Shown: piece after piece, positions 13,490-24,400 of the stretch
Layout of the letters: each line of letters begins with the position of its first letter
Position numbering within the stretch: the stretch's first letter is position 1
Source of the DNA: Himantopus leucocephalus
Taxonomy: Eukaryota > Chordata > Aves > Charadriiformes > Recurvirostridae
Length of the DNA stretch: 64,000 bases
NCBI GenBank assembly: GCA_003993805.1
Contig: RSEF01000003.1
Span: 66,667,710 to 66,731,709, forward strand
Direction of reading: 5' to 3'
Notes under the pieces: generated by a model
The model's input: only the letters and a program-made list of their open reading frames with translations
Told to the model about the DNA's origin: nothing
Database searches by the model: none
Translations under genes and position numbers: made by a program

Positions 13490-14487
13490 ATTCTTTATTT
13501 TAAGAATAGTTCATGTGCATATGAAGGATCAGCTACCACATATTCCAAAAGCATGTATTATCAGATCAAATTGTGAAATTCAACTATATCTTTATTAAAA
13601 GATTGATTAAGCAAAGTGTCGAGCAACTGTTTAAAAATATCAGATTAGGAACAGAAAATTATTTTAATTTAAGAAGATATTTTTATATAATGTAGATTTC
13701 CAGACTTCTGACAAGTTAGGATGACACTCAAAAGGGGGGAGGAAGTAGCTTGGCACTCACACGAGTTTACCTTCCCTACGTGTACAGGATCTAACTTCAA
13801 AAACATCAGATCTTACTTTTCCTTAACGTGCATCTGTCTACACCAACTGAATTAGAGACCACCAACTTGTCTCATATATCACATCAAACAATAGGCCAGC
13901 TTAACAGTTCAGAGCATGATTTAGAAATACAAAATATGTATTCTTTCCCAGAACACAGAAGTTCTAGCTTAATATTTTTTAATTACTTTGAAAAGTAAGA
14001 CATTCGTAAATAAATTGAAGCCAAGATATTTAATATATTAGTTTCTACAGCACTTGTTTTGAAAGCCAAGATTTTGTTTAGCGAGTGAATCTGCTTTGAA
14101 CTTCATAATCTATAACGGATTTAGTGAAACCTGCATTTTTATTACTGTTCTCCTTTTAAAGTTTCACACATCTAATAATAAATGACACATTGTACCTAAA
14201 AAGTGACTATGGTATAGGTGTTCCTCCATTATTATGGGAGAAATAAAGTACATCAAAAGTCTTAAATGACAAGTGACACACATTTTAAAATTATGCATGA
14301 AGTGTATGAAAATACATATTGTAAGATTCTTAAATTATTTTTTTGAAGAAACAGCAATATACTTAGAGTCAGGAGACAGACATCAATAAAACTAAATACT
14401 TCCACAAGTGCAAAAGCTGGCTCACAGGATCTCACGTTAGTAAGAAAACATGGAAAAACATGCTTTGAAATTCCATTGCTCTGTTTT
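13490..14487 (-). other. CENPW: Probable CENPW 3' UTR with candidate poly(A) signals
   Basis: Downstream of the TAG the sequence is AT-rich and non-coding. AATAAA hexamers on the minus strand are at 14143-14138, 13596-13591 and 13499-13494. Which one is used cannot be told from sequence, so the 3' end is uncertain by several hundred bases. RNA-seq or 3'-end reads would settle it. Confidence 0.5.
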
Positions 14488-14514
14488 CTAGCCTCTGCTT
14501 TTCTTTAAAATAAC
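14488..14514 (-). CDS. CENPW: CENPW coding exon 3 (27 coding nt, stop codon)
   Basis: Eight codons plus TAG encode V-I-L-K-K-S-R-G, the conserved CENP-W C-terminus. The acceptor is a pyrimidine-rich stretch ending TTTTTGCAG directly before GTT at 14514. GTT ATT TTA AAG AAA AGC AGA GGC TAG joins in phase 0 to the AAG that ends exon 2. It is far too short for ORF-length methods; it was found by searching downstream on the minus strand for the expected ending. The exact residue match plus a good acceptor makes chance unlikely. Confidence 0.93.
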   Translation of the reverse strand, partial: VILKKSRG

Positions 14515-17500
14515 CTGCAAAAAGAAAAAAGTATATTTATCACTGCTTTTATCACTACAATCCAGGCAGCAGTAAGAGATCCAAAATGCTAGGCTACTCA
14601 GACCACAGGTTCACCTAGCCAAACAATCAGTTTCCAAAAGTAGTCACCAAGGGTAAAAGTCTAGGGAAAAGGTTAGAAATAAAGCAAAAGCATACAGAAA
14701 TACACCATATCAGAAAGTATTTTTTTTAAATAACAACATTAATAACCAAGAGTTCTCTAATATAAAGGGCTTTTTAAAAAATGAATGCTGAGAAATGGCA
14801 ATAGCGCTCTCAGCAGATTCCTTGAAGCTTTTATCCTGTGTTAGGCCTAGACAAAAAGAAAAAATGAGATTTGCAATTATACAGCTACTATGCTCAATTT
14901 TTGTTTGCAATGCCTTATTTCTTTCTATGTCAAGAGTGCCCAGATCCTTGGAAGGACATTTTTTGGTTTGGAGTTTAAGTTGAAAAATGAACTTCAAAGC
15001 CCAAGTGGGACCATTTAAGTGTTAACATTATTAAAATACAGGCAGTTTTGCCTTTCTTCTCATCTTAAAAAAAAAATAAAATAGATGGAGCACAAAAATG
15101 TTCAAATAATGTTAAGATTGCAGTTAAAAAGAAATTACAAATGCATCAGATTCCAACTGTAACATTAACTTGGCTACCCTACACATCCTGTATATATTTC
15201 TGTTGCTATAGTAATAGAAAGTATCAAACTAAGCATTTCACTGGAGGTAAAAAAGCAAAACTGAAGATAAACAGAAGCCACAGCACCCAAATATCAGGTA
15301 ACACTGAGTTTTGTTCTTTCAATTTGCCCAGCAGTAGTAGCTGGTTGAACAGATAACAAATTAAAGAGACTGAGTTCCTGCATGAAACCTAGGTAAACCA
15401 GACATATGCTAGCGAGTCAAACAACCTACAGGATAAAAAAAGGATTTCAGTCATACCTCGACCCTACTCTAATTCTTTCTAGAGAAAGAAAGCTGCGTAA
15501 CACCTTCCTCTTTCCCTTCTTTTGCACATACACAAAATTTACCGTGTTCTGTAATGCAGAGAGTTCCTCCTTCAGATTTTCAAACCGTAATTTTTGTTCT
15601 GCTTAACTACTCATACAGCAATCCATAGTTTAATCCTCCCTTAGTCCTTGCCTTGCCAAACACAACATCACACGAAGTATCTGTTTGTTCAAATAGTATC
15701 CACACAGCACTGCAAGAACCGACTTAAAACATCTTTCAGACAAAGCAGGTAAGAACTGAAGGACTCAGTAAGATATTTCAACCTCTTTGAACTATTTCTC
15801 ACTTCTTCCATAGAGCTTCATTTATGTTACTGAAGACAGCATGCTTCCTTGATATAGTATCACCTGAAATAAAGATCCTCCAACTTTGGAATTTGCTCCT
15901 GTTCCCTGGGCTATCAGCCCATGGATGCTTGCTGGTAGACTGTGTAGACTTTCCACATACTGAAACTTTGAATTTAAACATGGAATAATCACGTAAAAAT
16001 AGGACTATATTTAATAGGGCAAGGAGAGTTAATTTGATGTCTTGGTGACAGTGAATTATGTCAATGATGGATTAAAGAATGTTATGATTCTGCAGGTTTT
16101 TGATTATGAATAAAAACATATCAACACTAACATAGAAAACTTTTGTATATGCTGTCATAATGCATTTTACATTGAACAAAAAAGAAAAATATTAAAAATG
16201 CTTTATTACCTTTGCTGCAGCTGCAGCGTGCTCAGGTTTAATTATTTTACTTCTGTTCTCAAAAGCATTTGTCCTGGCTTCTTCAGCTAGCCGATGAAGA
16301 AACAGTAAGAAGCTCAAATGCACCTTTAAAAGAAGGAAGAAAAAAAAAATCAAGAAGGATTCAAACTGTTTAAGCACAGTTTGTTTTTTCAGAGGTTCAT
16401 TGTTTGAGACAGAGGATTTGCATATTAGACTGCTTCCAAATTCCTGAAAGGTGTTCTCAGGAAAACAAAGTACCATTCAGTTCAAGTCTTAATAAATTCC
16501 CAAGACATGCCTTACTGCAAGATTTTTGTAAATATAGTTTAAATTTAGTAAACATAAATTGTAAAAGTGCTATGGAAATGATCACACAAACAACAACTGA
16601 TATAACAGAAATCAAATCTGATTTTTATTAGCGGGTTTTTATAATAAAATGCAAGCACAAATATCAGAGAATAAGATGGAGCCTTTTTGCTTACTAGTAA
16701 ATAGTCAGCTTTCACTGACTACAACGGCCAGACTTTTCATGAACAGCAAATTCATCCCTGCTTTATCACCAAACGGACCACAGACAAGTTCAAGGACTTC
16801 TGCCCCTTTCCAGTGCAAAGGAGCATTGACATTAATTTCTTCAGAACAAGAAATTCTCCACTGTCAGGAGCTTCCATCCATTTTTCCCAGCTCATCCCTT
16901 ACTTAACCTTTTTACATGAAAAGAACTGGTAGGGCAGTATTCTGTTCAATACAGAATGCTGCTCTGCTACAGAAGCAGCAAAAATTTCAGCAGCCAAGGA
17001 ACTGCTCCAACTTGCACTAAAAATTGCCAGCCAAAAGCACCCCTGTGTAATAAAGGACCTGTAATACAAACCTCTAGCATTATACAGACATTATGTGAAG
17101 TCTTTTAATAGTCCAACCTGAAAATTGGTAATTTCACCTTTTGTAAATTAAACTTCCAACAGTATTAACTTTGCTATGTAAAGTGTACAGAAATACTTTT
17201 TCAGTCAAGAGCTCAGAAAAATATTACTGAAATATATGAAAGTTTTATTTATATGAATTGATATACTTATTCTGCCATACCTGATCTGCAAAGCCTAGAA
17301 AGATATAACAAGAAAAGCTACAAGCTAGAGTTTATAGAAAATACTTGGGCAGTGGGTTTGCAGCACAAAGAATCTGTTAGAGAGGCATTTCAGTGTTGAA
17401 ATAATGACAAGCAATTTAGGGGCTTTTTTTTTTCCAGTCTACGTAACTAAATTAAGGCAGCGTGCAGTACATAAATTTAGATGATGTTCAGCATCATTTG

Positions 17501-20500
17501 GAAGCATCTACTACACAAAAAGCAGACGTTCTCGCAGGTGTGTTTAGCAAACTATCAAAACTGTTTTTAAACTAGTCTTTAGTTACAGAAATAATCTCTG
17601 AAAGAATCAAGCAGTGGCACTACAGTAGTGTTCAGCATTAGAAGTCTCACTATTAGACTTATCAACACAGAGGTTAGATTTCTGGAAACAACCTGGGGTA
17701 GAAGAGGGAGGCGGAAAAAAAGCTTCTATACTTGCAAGTCCTTCTGCTGAGATATGTAAAGGCAAAAGTGCCTTTAAAAACTGCATCTTCTCTCAGAATC
17801 ACTGTAACTTTACTTCTCTACTTTCAAAGTGAATTGCTTCATGTTGAGAAGCTTCCCCTGAACTCATATAGATTTAAACATAAACACATAACTAAAATCA
17901 GAACATTCCACAATACAGCACACGAGTTAATAAATATTCCAGATTATTCGAGGCAATTAAGAAAGGCAGAATGACTGAATACCATGAATGTCACAGTTAC
18001 TGACAAGTACCTAAATGATACCACACCTGCTTAAAGACATTGCTTTACTACATATTATTGTCCCGCTGCATAAAATTAAAAATTTTTTGAACTACTTGTG
18101 AAAACCATCTTGCACAACAGAATGCTTATTTCCCATATAAGAAAGGCTGTACAGTTTTAAGAATGTATGTAAAAACTCACAACACAGCTTGCAGAGCAAC
18201 TTCCACACACCTGTTCAGCAGGACTAATGGATAGTAGGGACAAGCTCCATAATTTTGTTTTGCTGCCATAACTTAAGAACAGTTTACGAGACTGATATTT
18301 TGCCTTCCATGTACACCTATTCATCATTCTATGCCCATAACGAAGACAAAAGGGGTCACTGAATGCAATAAATTAAGCTTTTTCTGCAATGTAAATACAA
18401 ACCTGACCGTCTAGCACAAAACAAGCAGCTGAGTTCCTGCTTTCTTCTGTAATTTCAAGCTACAACAAAGTTTGCAGCTTTTTCTCCTCAGACCATTGGG
18501 GGGGGGGGGGNAACTTCCATAATAAAATCTTTACCTGTTATTTTCAGAAAGGTAAATAATCGAGTTCTAAGAGCATTGGAAAAATCTTAAACACTATTCC
18601 TATCTCTTCACGCAACGATACTATCAAAAACCAGCTTCTTGAGAAAGTTTGATGAAATTTGCTAGCTACAATGTGCACAAAGCAGCTTCAAATTTCAAAG
18701 AGACTTCATTAAAAGAATCTGAAAAGTGAGGAAGAAACACCATTCAGGTATTTAACAAAATTGTCTGAATTCTTACATCTTTCAAACTTGTTAGTAAGGA
18801 TCATCTATGATGACATTGGTTTATTGAGAAAAAAAAATAATTGCTGAAGAGTCAGGAAAAGGAAAACAATCCAATTATGTCATAAGCCAGCTAGGTAGAT
18901 CTTCTCACTGGACTGGCTAAGCGCCACAGTAGTTTCAAACATAAAGCATGGATCATTCAGGAAGATAGCCCAGAAACTGACCTAGCCAATTCTCCTATTT
19001 CCCTGCAGAAGACACAAGCACTCTGCTCAAAATGTGCATGGTTTTGTCTTGTAAAGACAGCTACTATATAAATTTCTAAAGTGCGCAATTTAATCACTCT
19101 TACAAGGTTTGTAGGGAATAATAGAGACACACTCTCAAAACTTGTTACTTGTCTAACTACAGTTTAGACACTTTTTTTTTAACACACACACTTTTTTTTT
19201 TTTTTTAATAAATTGACACAGGTGGAGTTTTGCTTATTTATTCACAGAAAAAAAGAGCTAAAGAGCTGTTAGCCACATGCCTAGTTGAAGAACATCATGG
19301 ACAATCACCCCTGGACATTAACGTTCAAAGGTAAAATCAAAAAGCCAAACCTCCTAATATAAAAGGCCATTTAATTTGACATGACCAGAAGAGATAATCT
19401 AAGCTTCCACCACATTATTAAAATTCATTATCATCTCATCTTTTGTGTTGGAATGAGTATTTGCATAGCCATATTTTAAGCCAGTTGTTCGTTAGTTTCA
19501 GTCAATTCAATTCACTGATTGTCTTTGCAGCCCACAGAACACTAATGCCAGGACGAGGAAGAGATGGGAACCAATGGCCAAGACTTGGAGGGATGTCCCA
19601 CTTACTCCTTTTCAGACAGGTACACTACCTTGACACCAAATTGACACGACCATGGAAACACAGACCAACTGTTACTAACAATTCCAAAAAAGTTGTATTA
19701 GTCATTGTGTAAGTCCAGTTTGATTAGCTGACTACCGCATTCCACTGAGGAAGCTGAGTGGGTCTGAGCATGAGCAGCAAGGGGCCAGGTCCTTAGTCCA
19801 CAAAATACTCCAAAGATAGCAAAAGCAGTAGGAAGAGACTGTACTTTTATTAGACCAATTAGAAAAATATGTACTGTTTACATTAAAATGTAAATCCTCC
19901 AATTACCATATTCACTCATATTAATCTTACAATATTTTTTTAAAAATTCTGTATATTTACATTTAGCTTCATATACCCAGATGCCAACCTTGAAGATGCT
20001 GCTGGACATAACTTTTACACACATATGAAACATAGACTTATAATTCAAGTCAGGGACCATACTAGTATGCATACCAGTATGCACTAATGCTCTGAGAATC
20101 ACACACATTTGAAAACAAGAGGGCATGACAGTCAAGCAAGTTAAGCCTATTAAGTCACTTCAAAGAATATTTTTAATGCAAATATTATTTTTTTTTCCGT
20201 ATGGCAGCTACCACAAGCTCTCCTGAGTTCAGATTTCCTTGCTGTAGTCAAATAATTTTTTGGTGAGACATACCCTTCCTGTGGCACAAATCCCTTATTG
20301 CAGGTCAGAAGGAATCCAGCTTCATTGGCCTCAATTTTCTGAAATTTGTTTGATATGGCTTTCTTACACCTTTATTGGCAGGTGTTTTTAAACCATGAAT
20401 AGGATCACAACACTTTATTCTCCTCATTAGATTACTAACAAGACTTGTCATTCCTTAGTTTTGGACAGAGATGGCTTTCTACAAAAATACGCTCATTCAA

Positions 20501-21312
20501 GATACCTTAACAGCTTAGCAACTCATTAATCACAATTCAGTTGATTGACATCTGTATACCCAAATTGCTCTACATAAACAACAAGCATCTCCATAATTGC
20601 CATATAATCCAAATTCCTATTTCTCAGTCAAACTCTTTGAACAGCAGTGTGTAGTACGTGTAGTGACACTGTATTCTGACTCACGGTCAGAAACCTACAA
20701 TACAGTAGCCACCAGCAAAGCAGAAAGCTGCAATCACCGCTTATTAGTATTTTATTAGACTAACCAATCACCTGTCTCCCCTCTGCCTGTAGGTCACTGC
20801 AGAAACACCACTAGCAGTAACCTGCCATCCCATTACACCCAGCAACTCCGACCCGCTCCAGTGCGCACAATCCAGCGGTCTTTCAAGCGATAAAACACTT
20901 AAGAGACCAAATGCCCCTATTTAGGGACACCTGCCCCTAGGCAACCACAACAGCTGCAGCTGCCCGCCATGGCCAAAAGCCCAACTGCTGCCGGCCCTGC
21001 GCTGCGACCCCAGGCTCCCCTGGGGGAAGCACCCACGGACCTGGAGGACTGGCGCTGCCCGAGCGGCCGGGGACCGCAGCCGGCTGCCTGGAGCGGGCGC
21101 TGCCCCCCGGCCCGCGCCCGGAGAAGGCAGGCTGGAGGCTGCCGGGGCCAGCGCTGAGGGGCGGAGCGGCCCGCACCCACCTCCGGGCCGCCCGCTCGGC
21201 GCCCGCCCCTCTCCTTCCTCACCAGCAGGTCGGTGTTAGCCGCCAGGCGCAACTGCGGCTTGTGCTTCTTTATGATTTTCCGCAAAGTGCTGCGGGGCGC
21301 CGTGCGCTTCAT
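14488..21312 (-). CDS. CENPW: CENPW, centromere protein W (three coding exons, complete)
   Basis: Coding join is complement(14488-14514, 16210-16323, 21223-21312): 90 + 114 + 27 nt, which is 76 codons plus TAG. The product is a small histone-fold protein. In the known family it pairs with CENP-T, joins CENP-S/CENP-X in a DNA-binding tetramer-like complex of the constitutive centromere-associated network, and helps build the kinetochore in the nucleus. Seen here: a basic N-terminus (MKRTAPRSTLRKIIKKHKPQ), helix 1 near residues 8-16, loop KPQLRLAANTD, long helix 2 (about 29-53) with the family signature HRLAEEARTNAF, loop 2 ENRSKIIKPEH, and helix 3 ending KVILKKSRG, the same C-terminus as I recall for human CENP-W. 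Human CENP-W is 88 residues; this form lacks about 12 N-terminal residues, and no nearby upstream in-frame ATG restores them. All junctions are phase 0 with GT/AG ends. Identification is from recognition of the family, not from an alignment. Confidence 0.96.
14515..16209 (-). other. CENPW: CENPW intron 2 (1695 bp)
   Basis: Bounded by GTAATA at 16209 and TTGCAG at 14515. It is AT-rich. Short open frames on both strands within it show no recognisable homology. I see no repeat family, RNA gene or additional exon in it. Confidence 0.85.
16210..16323 (-). CDS. CENPW: CENPW coding exon 2
   Basis: Thirty-eight codons, VHLSFLLFLHR... to ...KPEHAAAAAK. The acceptor is a long pyrimidine tract ending TTTTAAAG just before GTG at 16323; the donor is AAG|GTAATA after 16210. 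The exon encodes most of the histone fold: helix 2 with the hallmark HRLAEEARTNAF, loop 2 and the start of helix 3. If intron 2 is not removed, the frame runs four more codons after GTA into TAA (ATAAAGCATTTTTAA), so intron retention would give a protein lacking the conserved end. Helix 3 begins with five consecutive alanines (GCT GCA GCT GCA GCA) where I recall V-L-A-A-A in human. Confidence 0.95.
18498..18511. repeat. G13 run ending in an unresolved base
   Basis: Thirteen G followed by a single N in CENPW intron 1. The run length is probably unreliable. Confidence 0.9.
19172..19206. repeat. T9-(AC)n-T15 simple repeat
   Basis: Two poly-T tracts separated by a short AC repeat, inside CENPW intron 1. 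Confidence 0.88.
21223..21312 (-). CDS. CENPW: CENPW coding exon 1
   Basis: Thirty codons from ATG (21312-21310) to CTG (21225-21223), followed by donor GTGAGG from 21222. The start was chosen because family homology begins with the basic KR.APR motif right after this Met, and A at -3 gives an acceptable Kozak context (AGG before ATG, A at +4). The frame stays open far upstream through the CpG island, but that upstream translation is low-complexity Arg/Gly/Pro sequence with no resemblance to the mammalian N-terminus. The exon encodes the DNA-contacting basic tail, helix 1 and loop 1, ending ...NTDLL. Confidence 0.95.
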
Positions 21313-21339
21313 CCTCCTCCTCTTCCTCCTCCTCCTCCC
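21313..21339 (-). repeat. GGA/GAA purine tract just upstream of the CENPW ATG
   Basis: On the gene strand the 27 bases before the ATG are almost purely GGA and GAA triplets. This lies in the predicted 5' UTR and is in frame with the CDS, where it would encode an Arg/Lys-rich stretch if translated. Confidence 0.8.
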
Positions 21340-21480
21340 GCTGAGGCCGTTGCCGCCGAGGACGGGCCCAACGGCTCCCGCCCTCCGCCGTTCGAATCGG
21401 CCGCCCTGGCGCAGGCGCGCACCCGCCGTGACGCACTTCCCAACGGCCGGGCGGGGCGCCGCCCCTGGGGAGCGCGGCGG
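21313..21480 (-). promoter_or_regulatory. CENPW: CENPW core promoter and 5' UTR
   Basis: No TATA box is visible. On the plus strand I see TGACGCACTTCC at 21429-21440, which read on the gene strand is GGAAGTGCGTCA, a joined ETS and CRE-like site. GCGCAGGCGC at 21409-21418 is NRF1-like, GGGCGGGGC at 21449-21457 is a GC box, and TTCGAA at 21391-21396 fits the cell-cycle CHR consensus TTYGAA. This set is common in cell-cycle and housekeeping promoters and fits a kinetochore gene. The transcription start probably lies in this interval but cannot be fixed. Confidence 0.6.
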
Positions 21481-24400
21481 GCTGGGGCGGAGGTGAGAGG
21501 AGCCCCTCTTCCCCCCCCTTCCTTTTCCCTCGTCCCTCCGCGTCCCGCCCCGCTCCCGCCGGAGGGGCCGCGGCGCTGAAGCGTTTCCCTGGAGACACCG
21601 CATGAAATGGCGGTAATTCGGGGAGAGCCGTCCGGCGCCTCTGCCCCGAGCCGCCGCGGGGGAAAGCCGAGAGGGAACGAGGCGCCGTCCCACCTGCGCT
21701 TGCGGCCTCCCTGCCCGTCCCCGGGCGCCGCCGGCAGCCGTACCAGCCCGCGGCTTTCCCCGGCCACCTCGGGCGCGGCTGGGCCTGGCCCTCGCCCCCG
21801 GCCGCTGTCTTCGGGCGGACGCTGTGTCGGTGCCGAGGACAGCGGTCGCCGGCTCTAAAGTCACAGTCCCGTCGCGGAGGTGGCGTGCGTGGGGCGAGAA
21901 GAGCTGCCCGAGCTGGTGCGGGGTGTGTAAACGGGCCCCAGAGGGACACTGCCAGTGGTTCCCCTCGCAAGCAGCTGCGTGTCAAACCGCTTCCCCTGTA
22001 AGCTAACAGGAGCTGTGTTCTAGCTCTGGCTTTAACAAGTTACCCAAACCTCCGCCCAGGATTTGTTTAATCAACAAGAAAGGAAACGGATGCGGCAGTT
22101 TCCCCACTGCCTTTACCTAACCTCCAAACCTGGCTGCTACCAGGTGCAGAGGTTTCCCAAAAGGGAGAGAACGTGGCACCGGTGGTCAGAGGCACCGGCA
22201 GGGCGCTGCCTAAACAAGCCTCAGGCCAAGACCTGTGGATTTTAAGTTGGCAATCGTCTCCCAAGTGTGATAGAATTTATTTGCTGCAGAAGTCCAGGGC
22301 ATTGTACAACACGCTTGTTCTCTCTTTGATTACCTTGCGTGACCCTGCCGGGAGATGTGACGCCAAATGGCCTAGTCTGAGTGGACTGCAGGACCAGGAG
22401 CCTTATTAGCACCATCAACCTATGCTAAAATGAGCCTAGAGTTATGTTCTTCTCATAAATCCAGATAAAATACTGTGTTAGTACAAGTATGGCAATGACT
22501 TAATTGTACACAGAAACACACGCTCGTTCTGAGCCACCACTTTACAGTATCACCCTTTCTTTAGCATCTGTCCGTACGCTTCTATTTTGGCTGACGGATG
22601 CTGCTGACTGAAATACAGGTTTCCCCACAGAGGGGCCCCTGTAGCTTGGCATTCTCAGTGTATTTGGGCTGTGTGTACTTATAGTTGGAGAAGGGGTCAG
22701 GATTTCATACTGAGGTATGGAGTTTTTCAGCATATTTATTAGTTTTTTGTTTTCTTTGGCCTATGGGATGTTTGCAAACTTAAATGTTAAGTCAATAAGG
22801 TAAATATATTGTCTTTATTTTAATATATTCAGAATTATCAGCACCCAGATATGAATCAGTTTTACTGAAGTATGTTCTTAAATCTGTATGATTTGGTATT
22901 TTAGTTAATTTTGCGATATCCACAAAATGTAGTCCAAATAGAAGTATGATATCTGACAGCAGGAGAGAATTTTAGATTTGCCAGTTCTTCATACTCTGTC
23001 AGATACTTGAAAATCATGCTTTGTTCTTTCGGCTTTGACTGTCACTTGCCATTAATCGTCAGCAGCAATGCGGATCTTAAAATCAGGGTCTTAACATTTT
23101 TTTCTGTGAATGGATAAGCACACTAAAACATAGGGGTTTTTTTCTGCAGTTTAATAATCACAGTTAATGGCTCAGCAGCACTGACAGAAGTAAACATTTG
23201 TTTAGTCAGTTAACTAAATGGCTATGACTCAGGAGCTACATAGGGTCATATACTGTAATGCTCATAATATACACATAGAAACTTGCATTGGGATGAACAA
23301 TAATTCAGCATGTCAACAGATTCAAATCTACAGCTGGGATAAATCAGAAGCTCCACTGGACCTTACTCGAGCTGAGAATTGGGCCTTGCAATCTCAGACA
23401 ATCTGAGGGAAACTGGTATGGGCAAGCATTTTACAAACTGTATGGGTTGCAAAAGTACCTCCACTATATGTCTAAAACTATTAAAATGCATTACACAAAT
23501 TTGAAACTATGCAGCGATCTGCATAAAATGACAGATACTGAGACTCAAGACTAGTAACCTTATCTTTAGTTATGTGCTTGCTATATAGACAGTGACAATA
23601 ATAAAATCGACTATTAAGTCTAATACTACTAGACTTTTGTTGGTTCTGATAGTTTGGTATTTCTAGTGGACTGTTCTTCGTTTTTAGCCACAGAAAATAA
23701 TAATTTGAAGTGCCATCTCCATTCTACTTATTTACCAGATTTCCTTTTTTCTTATGTTTTGAAAAATTCATGACCTTGGTTACTGCAAGCAATTGGTAAC
23801 AGAGGTCCAATGTAAAAATGTTAAATTATAGGTTCTTATTTACTGAAAGAACATGAACTTCAATAGCTAAAATTTCTCCTTGAATATATATTTTAATATC
23901 TTTGTCAGTAAGTATTTCTGTAAACATGATTTTTGAATAGTTTAGTTTTGATACAGGAATATTGCAGAACAAGAAAAAAATTTATTGCTGGACATTATGC
24001 ATTGCAATGGACAAAATTATTTTATAAGTTAATAATTTCATCCAAATCATAACTTTAAATGATTTTATTTGCATTAACACATGGATTAATGATTACATTA
24101 CAGTGAATCATAGAAAACTGCAAACTGATTTTGCACAACTGTTTTCCTTTTGTATCTTTCTGATAGAATCCATGTTCTGATATAATGCTATTATGAAATA
24201 TCATTTAAATAGCTAAAAGAATCATGCAAAATATATTTTAAACAAATTGTTGAAAAGTTGAAATTGTTAGTTTTGTCATGCTTGTGCAACTTTACAAAAA
24301 AGGCAGTTCTGTGCCTTATAGGCACATTTTCATGTTTTGTCTGTTCAAAAGCTGCAGGAGTTTTGCATCCATTTTCTACAAGCAGTTACCTTATTTTCAA

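Larger units (their letters stand above)
16324..21222 (-). other. CENPW: CENPW intron 1 (4899 bp)
   Basis: Bounded by GTGAGG at 21222 and TTTTAAAG at 16324. It contains simple sequence (a G run ending in an unresolved N at 18498-18511, and T9/(AC)n/T15 at 19172-19206) and otherwise unremarkable AT-rich DNA. The final approximately 280 bases next to exon 1 are part of the CpG island. No other exon is recognisable. Confidence 0.85.
20940..21920. promoter_or_regulatory. CpG island over CENPW exon 1
   Basis: An abrupt change from AT-rich flanks to very GC-rich, CpG-dense sequence, centred on the first exon of CENPW and extending about 600 bp upstream and 280 bp into intron 1. This is typical of a constitutive, broadly expressed vertebrate promoter. 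Long overlapping open frames in nearly every frame here (up to about 315 codons) are a by-product of the scarcity of AT-rich stop codons. Confidence 0.93.

Noticed and set aside
20917..21985. Several overlapping long open frames on both strands of the CpG island (up to 315 codons)
   Set aside because: They are low-complexity Arg/Gly/Pro/Ala translations caused by GC-rich DNA lacking stop codons. Only the 30 codons of CENPW exon 1 inside one of them show homology.
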